Positions 1 through 15,100 of a stretch of DNA of 64,000 nucleotides are shown here, piece after piece. Made by a program: the position numbers and the translations under genes. This DNA is from Symsagittifera roscoffensis (lineage: Eukaryota; Xenacoelomorpha; Acoela; Convolutidae): contig NC_087063.1 in the NCBI RefSeq assembly GCF_963678635.1, forward strand, positions 78,391,617 through 78,455,616, in the 5' to 3' direction. The notes beneath the pieces are model-generated. The model saw nothing but the letters and a program-made list of their open reading frames with translations. It was not told the DNA's origin and searched no databases. Position 1 is the first letter of the stretch, and every line of letters begins with the position of its first letter.

Positions 1-122
1 CTCCTCCGGAGGCTCGATCAAGTCTACAAAATCATCCAACATCCCACAATCCAACTCCCAGAACAACAACAACTCACCGCCCCAAAAAGAACAGGGCAAA
101 GAAAACTTGCAAGGCGCATCAG
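1..122 (+). CDS. MAP4K4: MAP4K-type gene, linker exon (5' part cut by window)
   Basis: Reading frame 2 of the first bases gives a Ser/Asn/Gln-rich stretch ([13 protein letters not shown], then [21 protein letters not shown]) ending at a CAG|GTGAGT donor. The next exon continues in phase 1. Confidence 0.7.
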
Positions 123-3100
123 GTGAGTCATGCAGATAAACATACACAAGCGCCAGCTAAATGTTCAATTACAAACATCTGTTCTGGTTTTGGAGTGATC
201 TTGAACAAAAAAAATTTTTGCGATTGGTCTGGCTAACTTTCATTTTGAAGTGTAGTCTTTAAATAAAGAGCGAGGGCCGCAGATTTTTCAAAACCGTATC
301 CGAGTCAGTAGCTGATTTAGGAGAGCGGGGAAGCAAACCATCCATTTTTGAATGACCTTCCTTTAGAAGGCGGATCTAGATTTTTCTGTGCCTCAAAGCA
401 GGTCGAAAAAGGCGTTTTAGACACATTTTGGAAAATTTTGACCAAAAAATTAAATTTTTTCGACGCCAGCCCCTCAAAATTAGCATACTTTGGCATCTAG
501 AAATTTTTAGGGTCGGTCAGCCAAAATTGGATGTCTTAAGATAGTACCAAAGGGGTATCCTTTGGGTAGTCAGGGAGTCGAGTCCCTGAGGGGAAAACAT
601 TCCACCCGCCCCCTAAATCAGCTATTGCCTCTCCTGAACTTTTTCAAAAGGTGTCATCGTCGCAATGCAATGTATACTAATTTTCAAGGGTGAGCGCGCG
701 CCGAAAAAACTGCGGTTTTCAAGCTTTCACAAATGAGCTTAGAAACGTCGTTTTTGGACGTGAATTTTCAATTACGACTAATTGATTTCCCAAAGTTTGT
801 CAGTTTATAGGTTAGGGTTTTTCAGATTCTTACAACGAGTCAGCGGCACAAATGAGAGGCCAGCACAAGAAGTCCTCCAGTCGAAGCATGAGCCAAGAGA
901 GGCCAATGAGTCAGATGAGTAAGAAGGCCAGTGCTGTGGACATCGACATCACCTCCTCATCTTCGCCCTCCGCAGCTCAATCCCAGACGCCTTCAGGAAA
1001 GGATGGGAGCAGTAGTCAGCAGAACGTGAGTGAGAAGAAAAACAGCAGCAGCAGCAATCTACTCAGAAAACACAAAGAGTCCAAAACGGTAGGAGAGACA
1101 ATTATTAAGTAACGATGAGTATAGTTCAAAATGATTTTTTTTTGTTTTTTTTCAGGAAAAATCAAATTTGTTCTGGCTCAAATTTCCTTTTTTTGCTGTT
1201 TGACTTCTGATTTCTTCGCGGTTTGGGTTTTTCGCGGTTTGACTTTTGAGGCAAGTTCCACTAACGAGCAATGAAATTGCAAAGGTCACGAAAAACGTCA
1301 TTGACTTCTAGTTTCGAAAATGCAATTTATTTATCAGATTCACCAGCGAAATAAAGTTTTTACTTATTAATCCAGTTTTCTCAAATTGGGTTTTCTCAAA
1401 TTTTATCAAAAAAGTGACAATCATTAAATTTTATCGAAATTCAAAGAGCTTTAAGGCTATCTATTTTTCTTCGAAATTCGATAATTGATCTTTATACGAA
1501 AGACAAGTCAGTTTTTTTTCTGTTTTCTTGCGTTCATTGACTCTTTTCCAACGGTCTGTTCACTGTGTTTTGAATCTCAAATAGACTCGTGCCTTATGTT
1601 GTTACAGAATTCGGAATATATTCTAACTTGCAAACAGTAATGTGTTGAAGCAAGACTACTGCGAGAACCGTTCTTCTCTAAACGATTGCTAATTTTTAGC
1701 TAAGGGCTCTTGCTAAACCGACTTACAATTGGCCGACTGAACTTTAAATTGTTCTAAGGGCGTCTTTTCCTCTGGCTTTGAACTATGAACGTTTGTTAAG
1801 GGGAGGATGGCAAAATAAACAAGTGAACCGCAGTTTTATTGGATCTAGACTGACAAATGGGTTCCCGCAAGTTACTTTTCTCACTTTGTTGAATACATCT
1901 TTGAAATCTTTCAGCGCCGTTCGATGGAAGATGTATCAAACAAGCGTGCATCCATGGTATCCGTACCATCCCAGCAAAACATGGACAGTAGACTAGGCAC
2001 TCCTGATTCAAAACAAACACCGCCTTCGGAAACCCCTCGAAAAGCCTCTGAAGGCAAACTAAAGCGGCAGTCAACAGCCGAAGTCAACACCAGCTCTCCT
2101 CACAGCAGAAGTCGAAAGGGAAGCTCCAGTGATACCAAGGCAGGTCACTTCAACTCGTTTGGGTTCGGAGTTGGAGGCAGTACGCCTTCAAGTGTGAATG
2201 TTCCTATCAACATCAGTAGCTCAGAGCAGGGTAGCACTACGAGTCCCATAAACCCCGAAATTAGGAAGTTTCTCAAGAAGTTCAAAAGCGAAGTTCTGTG
2301 TGCTTGTCTTTGGGGTGAGTTAATGTTTTCTTGCGTTTATTGACTCTTAAGATTTATTGCGGCACCAAGTAAGTCGAAGTATCAAAATCCGGAAGACTTT
2401 CGCCGTAGAGTAATATTATCAAAACCCTAAATTTCACTGTGAGTTTCATTCGTTGCTCAGCTAAATGCAGAATGAAGAAAATGCGAATCCTTTGAGCCAT
2501 CGAAAACTGAGAAATGAGCTGAGATTGCCGATTGACGAATACATGAATACATTAGCGAGAATGCATTGGCGACTGCGTGTTTTACATGTATACTGAAACT
2601 AGTTTAAGCATCAACATCATCTCTACATCTATCTATTGTAGACCGGCATTTTTAATCGCGCATGTTGATTGTACAGGTGTGAACCTACTGATTGGGACTA
2701 CTAAGGGGCTCTACTTCATGGACAGGAGTGGAGGCTGTGAGGTTGTTCGTCTAGTGAGTGATCGGAAGTTCTCCCAGATGGAGATCATCCCATCCCTCTC
2801 CCTCCTCGTCACCATCTCTGGCAAGAACAACCGGCTCCGAGAATACTACCTCAAGGTATGCTATAATAATTATAATTAATGATAATTTTTTTTTCTAGCC
2901 AAAACTTCTAATCATACATTCTATAAAAATGCAAGTTTACACTGAATTTCGGCTTGGGAGAATACCAAAAAGGCATCAATCAGCCTGTCGGGTGGCATCT
3001 CCATGAGCAAAATCTATTCGTCTACTTTTTTAAACTACACTTCACACCCTCCATTATAGATCATAAGACGAAGATTGCGAGAAGTGTATTCAACATGTGG

Positions 3101-6100
3101 CGTTGGGTTTTATATTAGAATCCGTTTTGCGTGTTCTTTAACTTTCGCTTGACAGAAGTTGGCCAGTAAGATTGATATTTTTAAAGGTTTTAATTGAGAT
3201 TTTCCAAACGCTCTTAACAGCGCTATACGCGAAAACTTATCTGATAACTGAAAAGATTTAACGTTGTTAAGGACCGGCTCGTTTTTTTTTTCATGTGCTT
3301 GCTAGTCGCATATATAGAGGGAGCTTAAGAGTGCCGTCTACTGATCGATAGTTTTAGTGGCGCAAGTAGGCGATTGTGACGTTTTGTTGTTTATACTTCA
3401 GGTGTTGCACAGTAAGATCATCAAGCAGGACACTCCGAAGGTGCACGATGAATACGGGGACATCGGCAACAAAATCGAACACTGCAACTCATTCAAAATC
3501 GGTCAGTTTCTCATTCAAAATCGGTCAGTTTCAATTCTCTCTTACAAGTAATCACGTAGAATAGTCTCCATAATTCCACAACCCTCATAGATAACAGACT
3601 GTTTCTAAATAAAATTTCAATTTCGTCAAATTCTCATAAAGAGAATCAAAAAACAAGATTAGTGAATCAAAAAACATAAATAATGGAACCTGATCTAAAC
3701 TACATTTTATGATTGGATAAATTAAATGTTTTACCAATGTAAAGTATTTAATATTAACCAATCATGATCCATCTAACTAACAACCCACTTATTTGTAAGT
3801 GCTGAAGTTACTTGTAATTTCAGCACCAGAGAGATTTAAATTTAACTTAGAAATTAGTTGGACTCTCCCGAGCACTTCAGCAGCCGCAATAAACCAGTAT
3901 ACCCTAGATCTATTGAGCCTAGCAGAGACTAGTTAAACAACCTGAGACTAGATAGTATAAGAGTAAGATTAGGATCGGTATTAGACTAAGAAGTTGCACG
4001 AATCTATCCGGCCGAAAATAAGATAGCGTGACGAGCAGACGGTGTACCCTATCCGAAATTACTCTATGAGTTACACTTCGGTCCTAACTCATCTGGTGCG
4101 ACCATAAGTCTCGAACAAGACCTTAATAGATTAGAATTAACCAAAATAGATTAGAAATTAGACAAAAACATTTACAAAATGTTATACGACAATAATTTAA
4201 TCGAAATGTCTCTACGACTCAATAGATCAGAGCCAATATTCCGAACCATAACAGAACTACCCAGAATTGGAAGAAGACCTCGAACCAAAGACGACATACG
4301 ACAAAGTAGAAACTTGCCGTATAGTTATATGATAGTTCGGCAAAAGCCAGAACAAACTTTTATATTTCGAATACTACTTGCAATGAATTTAGATTTCCAT
4401 TTGCAAACATAAAACTTTGAAGTTACTCTTCAAAATCATTTCAGGCGCTAAACAAATTTATTAATATACAATAACGATTAATAAAAAGATCTTAGATCGT
4501 TTTCCTAAAACTCTGCAGTATTATACAAAACATGTTTGAAAAATATTTATTGAAAAATAAAAATAAAAATTAGTAGCATGACAATAAATGGTTAGTAATC
4601 ATAAATCATCCTGTTGATTCCAGCTCCATCACCTAAAACATAACAGCAATTATAAACCAACTAACATCATCAAAACACTAAATCTTTCCTTTACACACAT
4701 TTAAAATTTTATTAAAACTTAAATTCACTTAATTTTAAAACCAGATCATCAAGGCTTATCCTTGGATCTTAAATCATTTTCTACTTAATTAAATTTCAAA
4801 TTTGATCATCAAGGCTTATCCTTGGATCAAACAGAACAACTTTGTTCTCCCCCACCCACTTAATTAGTGTCTAACGACCTCAAACGTCGATTCACTACCC
4901 AACCCTTTCTAAAGACCTAAGACTAATAGAAATTTTTAAACAAAACTAATCATTCAAATTAGGATAAACAGTGAAGAACTTCGGTTATTCATCCTTCACT
5001 TGACCCCCCCTCTTACCAGACCCAGGATAAATCTTAGACTTAGTAAGTTTAAAATAGTATCTAACGAACTACTCGCGTTCTAATTATACCTGAACCTTGT
5101 GGATCGATTTACTATTCTCCAACCCTTGAACACAATCACTACCCCTAAGTAAGATTAAGTAAGTTAACACCTTAGCTTATACTAGTCACGAGAAAGTAAA
5201 AATCATTCTTCGGAATCGATATACTTTTCTCTCCAACCCTAAACACATAGACCCAGGTTAAGCTAACCAAAAAATCGTAAGAACTAACAGTTTAGGAAAA
5301 TAGAAATCATTTAACAACCTTTTGCATCCGTCATTTTAAACCTTATGTCATTTAAAAACCTAGGAAATAAACAAACAATCGTTTTACACAATTGTGAAAT
5401 AGATAACAAAAAATACGACCTTGTAATCACTCCTCATACACAAACAGTTGGATACATTCGAACAAAACGACAAACACTAAAAAGAAAAATAATAACGAAA
5501 CAAAGACAAATAACACGAAAAAGATTTTCAAAAAATCGAAACGCATTTTCAGAATCAGAAACCAACAGTTTAGACGAACTTTACAAACTAAAAGAATCAA
5601 TAGATAAAAATTGCCCAATTCACGATCAATTATATTTCTCTGACTCAGAAACAACTTCAAATTCATCACAAAGAGGAAAAAGAAGAATAAAAAAGCAGTA
5701 CAAACACAAACCAGTACATTTATACAATTGGAATCAACCAATTCGACACATTAATAATTACATATTAACAGTAATCGAACGAAAAAATGAGTTCAACGCA
5801 CACCCCAGGTGAAGAAACTCCAGATGATGATGAAATCTTTCCTTTTATAGTAGACGCAGATACTGATAGAGGACAACACATATTTTGTCAAAATTTACTC
5901 GTAAATTTATTTGAACCCGGAATCAGTCCATGTAAAACAGAGTTCCCCGATGTAAAAATCAAAAGACAAATCATAGATCACTATCTAAAAGATATATGCA
6001 ACATAACACAACAGTATGGAATCTACTCCATAGAATTCACCTCACCAAATCATAATAATAAAAAATATACAATTCAAACAGACGATCTTGATTTAGAATT

Positions 6101-9100
6101 TTCAAAAGTTTTTTCAGAATATATAAAAAGCATCCAATACCATAACTCACAAAGAGCAAACTCCATATTCACCAATGAAGTTTTCGCAATAATATATAGT
6201 TATATTTCGATATTAGAAAACGAAATCCCAATAACAAATGTCTCACCGACAGAAACATCTAAACATTTGAAAGTACGACATGAAATCACACTACTCTCTA
6301 GTTATTTAAACATCATTAAAGAAAATTTCACGAAAGACGACGTTTCACAACATACAAAACACGATCTACAAAAAATTTTGGCATGGTTCATAATAGATTA
6401 TTTCACACACAATATTGATTTAATTGCACAAGCAAGAAAAAATTTTAGACCCCAAAATTCGAACGATGATACCGCTATCACAGAACAATCAGATTATGTT
6501 TGGGACCCCGAATGGTCTCATCCCGCATTTATAAGCTTTCCACAATCAATCTCAAGTCAAGCAATAGGTACAATATCTTACATAAGAGATTATGTAAGAG
6601 TAATACCATTAACAATTGATGCAACACCATTAAACTATAATACATTTTTACCCGATACACAAAATAATAGTTTAAACTCTACAGTTATACACAATGAAAA
6701 CCTCAATGGAACTAGGAATCTTACTCAACAAGATATCCAGACACCATCACACTTCATAAATGAAGAAATTGTACACACAACAACTACACAACAAAGTATT
6801 TCACCAATACGCCCAAATTTAACAACACCAAGAAATACAAATCCTTCACAAACACAGGTAACCTTACAATCAACCGTTAAACCTTCGGTTGCCCCTAAAT
6901 ATTCACATATGGATTACCAAACATACAGACCCATGACAATACCATCAAAAACACGCAAAACATTCACTAGAAACAACTTTGCAGACCATAATTATAATTA
7001 TACACATCCATCAAAAACATATAATCAACCACAAAGAAATTTTAACCAATATACAAGATCTCGAAATTGGGATAACCCAATGGCCCAACCTAATTCAACA
7101 AATTTCCAAACAAATCCTCCACGGGATCACAGTGAAAATTACCCATTTTTTCAACAAAATAAAAATAAAAAACAGACATCTTATCAAATGGATTATTTAT
7201 CCTCAGATGATGATTTCTTACAACCAGATATATTTGCACAAAATACCCAAGAATATCGTAAACAAGGAATACAGAGAACACGTACAAATCATAGAAATTT
7301 TTCTCCACAACCAATAGATGCACAAAATCAACAACCAATTCAACAACAAAATCCAATTCATACACAATCTTTTCAACCAATTCAACAACAAAATCCAATT
7401 CATACACAATCTTTTCAACCAATTCAACAACAAAATCCAATGACTGCACACTCGTATCAACCATCACAAATGCAAAATGAAATACCACTCCCATATTATC
7501 TCCAACAACATGAAATAACAAGAAACCAACTTTCAAATTTTTCTCAAATGCCAAATGCAGCAGAATCATTACAAATGACAATGAATCCATACCTTATGGG
7601 TGGATCATCAATAACATCAAACAAACCTTTAATGGTTTTCACAGGAACAGACCCTGAATACTCTGTAGAAGATTATTTAAATGCAGTAACAGCAAACCTG
7701 ATTTTAAATATTGGACCTGAACCAATTAATACGCCACTACATCAAAATTGGATACATCGACGCACAGCGTTAATACAAACAACCTTAGATGGCGCAGCCC
7801 AAAAATGGTTTTCAGTACTACCTCTAGAAATAAAATCAAACTGGAAAAGGTTTACACAGGAATTTTCAAAAATGTTTGACTCCGAAAGAAACAAACAACA
7901 ACAAAGAGTTTTATGTAATGAAATTCGCAGATTACCAAACGAAACCATCAAGCAAATAGCAGTACGAATCGAAACACTAGTTCGAAAAGCATATTCATTA
8001 AATACACATGACTATAAAAACACAAAGATGACAGAAATCTTAATGATGACCTTAACACCACAATTAAGGAAAATAGCAATAAAAAAGAGAGCATCACATC
8101 CTTCTTCAATTCGAGAACCCGATTTAGATTTTCGAAAACTAGTAGACAAATTAGAACAAGCAGAAATCACGATGAAACTAGAAGAAACGGAAAATCTGAA
8201 ATTACAATACGTTAATAGAATTGAAACGACTCCCACTAATATTAATAATATACAGGAATCAGAGACAGACCTCGTTGAAAAAATCACTGAAATACTCAAT
8301 ATTTACGAAAAGAACCCAAACTTTAAAGGCAAACCATCTTTCAAAAAATGGTGTAATTATTGCCGACGATACGGACATAGTATTTCCGAATGTAGACAAA
8401 AACAGCAAGACAATCAAAATAAACCTCAAAAATATAAAGAACCAAATAAATCATTCTATCAATACATGAAAAAAGATCAAAATCTACCGAACAAAACAGT
8501 CCACAGCAACAACAGTTCAGGAAAACCACTCCCGAACAATACAAATTATACAAGAAATCAATCACCATATAACTCAAGTTATAGAGGAAGATCACCAGAA
8601 CGAAGAAACACGAATAATTCATCACAAAATCACTACAATAGACCAAATAGTCGAAATAACTACTCCAGATCAAATTCAAATACACAACGATTTGTTTCTA
8701 GATCTAATTCCCAATCAAGAAATAACTACTACCCAAACAACCAATCACGAAATTCATCATACAATAGGAATAGAAACTACTCCTATAATCGAAATAGAAG
8801 TTATTCAAACAACCGAAACCAGAATTACCCGAACAATCGATCAAGGAATAACTCATATAATAGATCGAACTATAACAGACCAAACAATAATTACCAAAAC
8901 AGATCGCGAAATAATTCACAAAATCGACACCCAAGTTATAATAATCGTTATAGAAATTATTCCCAATCACCACACCGGAATAATAATAACTATAATAATT
9001 CTAATAATCGCCACAGAAGTAGTACACCTAAACATCAAAGACAAATCAATCAAGTACAGTTAAATCCAGAAACAACATCAGACCCTCCAGGTATTGATGA

Positions 9101-12100
9101 CACAGTAACTGATACGTTACAACTCAATCAAATAAACTGTACATCATCAGATTCAGAAAGTGATACTGAAAACACTCTTTCTATCAATATGATAAACGTC
9201 GAAAATGACTATGAATCTGTCATATATGAACAACCCTTTTCATCACACATATATGAAAATCAATCAGAATTTCTTCAAAATTATTACACTACACCCATAA
9301 ATTCCACACCAACGACGCAAGAAACAAACGAGATTAACACTACAGATCAAACCAATAAAAATACCAAAACAAAATGCTTGAATACAAACCACATTTATCA
9401 AAATATACAAAAAGAACAACCCAAAGAAAAAATTTGGACAATACCATTTCTCTTAGAAAGCCCAAGAAATAAAGAATTTCAACCACCAGACCTTGAAATA
9501 GATTTTTTAATTGATTCAGGAGCAGAATCAAACATAATAAACATCCCCACATGGAATGAAATAAAAACTTTACACCCAAAGTTAATACCTCTTGAAACCT
9601 CCAGTAAGTTAGCAACAGCACAAGGATCAACATTGATAAACTACGGAAAAATCCAATTATTTCTCCTCCCCACCAGAACAATGGAACAAAGCAAAATTTT
9701 AAATAAGCCATTTAAACAAATATTCCATATCACTGACATTAAATATAATATCATTGGAATACCATTTATTTCGAAGTATATACCAACAATTAACATACTA
9801 AATAGTAAAATATTAATCAAAGATAAATATACAAAAACAAAAGAAACATCCTTAACATTTTTTCAAAGATTAAATAAACAACCACCATTCTTTTCAAAAT
9901 TCTACCCGATATTTAACAAGCAAAGAAAACACCTAAAACCACTATCAGGAAATATCTATAATTTTTCAATCAAACAAGTTCACCAATATGATAAAGAACA
10001 AAACAAACAAAAATTTTATATGTCAGAATTTGAATTCAAACCTATTCATAAATTTTTCAAAATCACAATCTCATCCATAAAATATTTGAAAAATTCGAAT
10101 TCCGATATCATTTCCTTACATGTCTATAACAACACACCTTACCAAGTAACATTACCTTTAGGACTTTTAGGATACTGCGAAACCAACGCTACAATATCAC
10201 CAATACACGAAAAAGCCTATCGCGTAAATAATATACTCCAATTACTAGATATTTGCCAATCTACAATTCTTAATGAAGAATTATCTATAAATAATATAAT
10301 AAGTAACGAAAACAGAAATACGGATTATTTCACAAAAACTCCATATTTCAAACCTACATTCAACATAAGTAACTACACAGAGGACCAACAGAAATTTTTA
10401 ACAATGTTTAATTTCCAACATTCACAAATAACACAAGACGAATTCGAAAAATTAGCCAAACAGCTAATTAAATATTCATCAGTCTATGCAACATCAAAAT
10501 TCGATGTTGGCAAAATCAGTTCATCACTACATCTCCCGTTAAAACCAGACGCAGTTTTCAAAAAACAAAGAGCAAGTAAAGTACCAATTCACTTACATGA
10601 TAAAGTAAACAGATTACTCGATATTTTAGAACAATACAACATTATATCACCAGTAAATAAAGAAGAACAACCAAAAGGCAACACATTTATCAACCCCGTT
10701 ATCATTCTAGCTAAAGGAGAATCATTAAAAATCGTTCTCGATGCTAGATACCTCAATTCACTTATAGATGAATCAAAATGTAATTGGCCCATTGAACCAA
10801 TACAAGTTATTTTAACAAAAATAAACAGCAAATACTTTACAACCGCCGATATGAATAGTGCATACAATCAAATGCCACTAGATGAACAATCACGACGTTT
10901 AACACAATTTGTTATAGGAAACCAACAATATGAATTCAACCGCTTATTCTATGGAATATCCATAGGACCAGCAGCATTTTCAGCTTTTATGAGCAAAATT
11001 TTTAGACCACTAATACTCAAGAAAAACGCAATCACCTATTTAGACGATGTTTTTATGCAATCACAAACAAAAGACGAAATGTTCAATGTTTTAGAAAAAT
11101 ATCACCAAATACTTCAGAACGAAAATCTGAAGGCCGCCCCCGATAAATCACACTTCTTTTTGACAAGAGTTAAATTCTTAGGACATAATATAGAAAGAAA
11201 AACAATCACTCCATTGAAATCACGCATTGACGCTATTCAAAAACTTCAACCACCAACAAATAAAAAGAAAATCCAAGAATTTCTTGGAATGTTAAACTTT
11301 TTAAGTAAATATGTTTATAAAATGCAATTATATCTACGACCATTTTATAACATCCTTAGACAACAAAATAATTTTGAATGGAACACAGAACATCAAACAC
11401 GATTTGAAGAAATAAAGAAACTTTTAACTGAACAAATTTCAAACACAATTCCAGATTCAAATCAACCATTTTATGCAATGTGCGATGCTTCGAACTTTGG
11501 CATCGGTGCAGCACTATTACAATCACATAATGGTACAAATAAAATGAACCTCATATCAGCAAATTCTCGATTATTCACTCAAGCAGAGCTACGACTCTCA
11601 ACTCTAATGAGAGAATGTACAGCCATAATATATACGCTGACAGAATATGAATTTTTGATACTTGGATCAAAACATCCAACAGTTCTATTCACAGACCATA
11701 AACCAATCATCTTTCTTTTTACACAAAAATCTAACCCAAACCACCGAGTTTACAGATTTCAACTAATTCTAATGAAATTTCCAAACTTACATATAGTTTG
11801 GACTGCAGGAAAAAATCTTGCATTACCAGACACCTTAAGTCGAAATACACCACCTGAATTACTTACACGAAAAACAACAGTTGAAATACCCAAAAACATA
11901 AAATTCTACCTTGCAGAAAACGAAACATCACCCCGATTGGAATGCAAATATGCAGTAAAAACTGATATTGAACAATCACAAATAAATAATTTACAACATT
12001 TCCCACTTTATTTAGATTGTCAAAATAATCATTATGAAGTTGATCTACTTGGAACATCAACTTTCAAACCAATCCCATATTCTCAATGGATCAAAAATAA

Positions 12101-15100
12101 CACCCAACAAAAACGAACAAAACAACACCCGCCTAAAAAAGACCATTTTCCACTAATTGAAAAAGAAGATTTAACTGATAAAATAAATTTATCAGGACCA
12201 CAAACAAATGATTCAAAATACACAATAAATCAAGTTTTTGACCTTCACGACCCACTTGACACAATACCCTTATCTAAATTAGAAATCGAAAACATTTTTC
12301 TCCCCCCAACAGAAACAATTACAATTTCAACACTGAAACAATATCAAAATCTTGACCCAGTAATTCGACAACTGAAATCATGGCACAAATATAAAACTAA
12401 ACCTATCAAAGCAGATTCAACCATTCTAGGAAACAAAACACTCCTCCGATACTTTCGCAAATTTAACAACACAACAATTAACGAAAATACAGACCTTTTA
12501 GAGTATAACCTAAATGAATCTACAGTTCCATGTCTCCCTTTAAGTATGATTCTTATAGCTTTTAATATTTCACATACACAAAATATTAAAGGACACTCTG
12601 GATCAGAAAAAACATATTCAAATTTTATACAAAATTTTTACTTCCCAAATGCACCAATTTGGATAAAAGTACTATGCAATGATTGTATAGTATGTCAACT
12701 AAATAAACCTTACCCAAATCAAAAACAAATAGCACAAAAACAAGATTTTAAAGGACAAAGTTTGTACTTTAACCATCGTATCTCATTTGATACTAAGGGA
12801 CCAATTTCACCCTCATCAGAAGGAAACTCCTACATTATGGTAATTGTTGACGCATTTACACATTATGTAGCACTTAACCCAGTACCACATTGTAACGCTT
12901 ATTACGCTTACACAACACTCTATGAACACTGGATAGCAAAATTCGGACTACCAGAAATTTTAGTTACAGACAACGGTACAGAATTCATAAATAATGAAAT
13001 TATCACACTATGTCATTTATATAACATTAAACACAAACCACGTACATCTCATGCACCTTGGACAAACGGCTTAGTCGAAGGTATGAACCGTTCATTACAA
13101 GAATATCTTAGATGTATCATCAACGGAAATGATACAAAATATACCGAATGGTCAGCAGATGTAAAATTATTTCCCTTAGCGTATAATTCACAAATTACGA
13201 CAACTTTAGGAATGTCACCATACGAAAGGGTTTTTAACCAAAAGCCACGCAAACCAATAATGTTTACAGCAAATTCTCATAAAAACGCACAAGGTTATTG
13301 TCAACCAAATAAAGACTCAATTTGTTATAACCTACCTTTACATACACATGATGAAGATCATTTTCATCACCCACAAATTCTTAAACTAGCCTCCGGTACA
13401 CACACCGAATGGATTCTAAATAGAGATAAAAAACACAATGAAATTTATCAAAAAATAACAAAAAAGTTATTACAAAGACAAAACATTAATGAACAAATCA
13501 ATTCACGCTTTACACCAGCTTCCGATTTAAAAATTGGAACATTTGTTTTAATACCTAATTTTAATACTCAAAAAGGAATTTCTAAAAAATTACAACCCCT
13601 TCGAAAAGGACCATACCAAATAATTGCAAAACCCACTGATGTCACATATAAAATTACCGACTCAAACAAAAAAGAAATCGTTCAACATCGAAACAACCTA
13701 TTACCTTATTACCCAAAAGAATACGCACTCCGCGAATTAACCCAATTATATTCTTTCACAGGATTAAAAATCATTCAAAATGAACCACATCTGAAAAACA
13801 CAGAACAAAATGATAACCCCACCGAAAATCAAAACACAAAACCAACCGCCACCAAAAACAATACACAAAACCATAAAGAATCTCCAAAACAAAGAAAAAA
13901 TAGAAAAATGACCGAACAAATAATACCCCAAGAACAAATCGACAAATCAGAAAATCGAAAAACAACAAGACTCCGAAATCAACCACGTAAAAACTATAAA
14001 ATATTCATCCCCCAATCTAAAATATTAAAGAAAGTAGAATTTAAAAAGTAATTTTAAGATTTCATACTTCACAATCTTGAAACCTCCGTAACATTTTTCA
14101 TTTCAATTTTTCAAAATAACATGCTCACAAGTACGCAATAATTCTAGTTCAAAATAGACCAATAGGATTCATCCAATCCGCCACTTTCTCTAACTCAAAC
14201 TAAGATCAATTAGACGAATAATCTAGAACTCCAGGCACATCTCTAACTATAACTTTACAACCTCCAGGTCAAAAATAAGCAAATCACTCCAACTTGACAG
14301 CTAAAATAAATATCACCATAATACCGTACCCCTCCCTTATCTAATAACCCAAAGATCAACAATATTTCCCCAACTCAGACCACGAATACCCCCAAAACAA
14401 ATTTGATAACTTAGCCTAAAGTAACAAAATGAAGATTTTAATTAGCCTAAAGTATAAAAATCTCACCATACCCCGGATCATTTGACAAACAAAAATAAAG
14501 AAAAAGACGACCTCCCAGTCACCATGAAAATTGCCCCCAACAATTTTTTACAAAACTCAACCCACTTGTCAAAAAACTAATAAATAATTCGACCACACTA
14601 GGAAATCGCCTCAAACAGCAAAAAATATTCGACCAAGAGATCATTTCTTAAATGCTCTTCTCTCAAACAGTTGCTCAAATACTTATAAATTTTAAACATT
14701 TTTTTTCAATACTTGAAGCCTTTATAATATTTCTTTTTGATATACTTGAATCTTTTCTAATAATCCTAATCATTTTTTGTAACATTTTTTTAATTTTCTA
14801 CACTATTCTCGAACTATTCCTCCAACTTTCCAAAACCCTTGAATATATCCACAGGTACGATTTTAACAACTTGTCTAAATGATACGAACAATTTTCAGTA
14901 GAACCGATATTTTTTTATTGTTTGTAATTTTCATAACATTTTTATCATCCCTCATTTTGACCATCTGTAAATGTATAAAGAAAGCAATCCTCACTTTTGC
15001 CCTAGCAACAGTCCTTCTAATTCTTTTTTTGGAAGAATATTATAATAAACACAAAATTTCTCGCTAAAGTAATAATTCAAAAAACCATCAAAAATTGCTA

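Larger units (their letters stand above)
4104..5344 (+). other. Long untranslated leader of the retroelement
   Basis: About 1.24 kb before ORF1. It holds a duplicated 25-bp hairpin motif (4744, 4804), three donor-like hexamers GTAAGT/GTAAGA/GTAAGT at 5043, 5149 and 5159, and one short ORF (4179-4412). The length suggests packaging and splicing signals, which is an inference. Confidence 0.5.

Noticed and set aside
7090-9711. Several long reverse-strand ORFs opposite Gag-Pol
   Set aside because: They arise from the A-rich coding strand, which yields few stops in reverse; hydrophobic, repetitive products.
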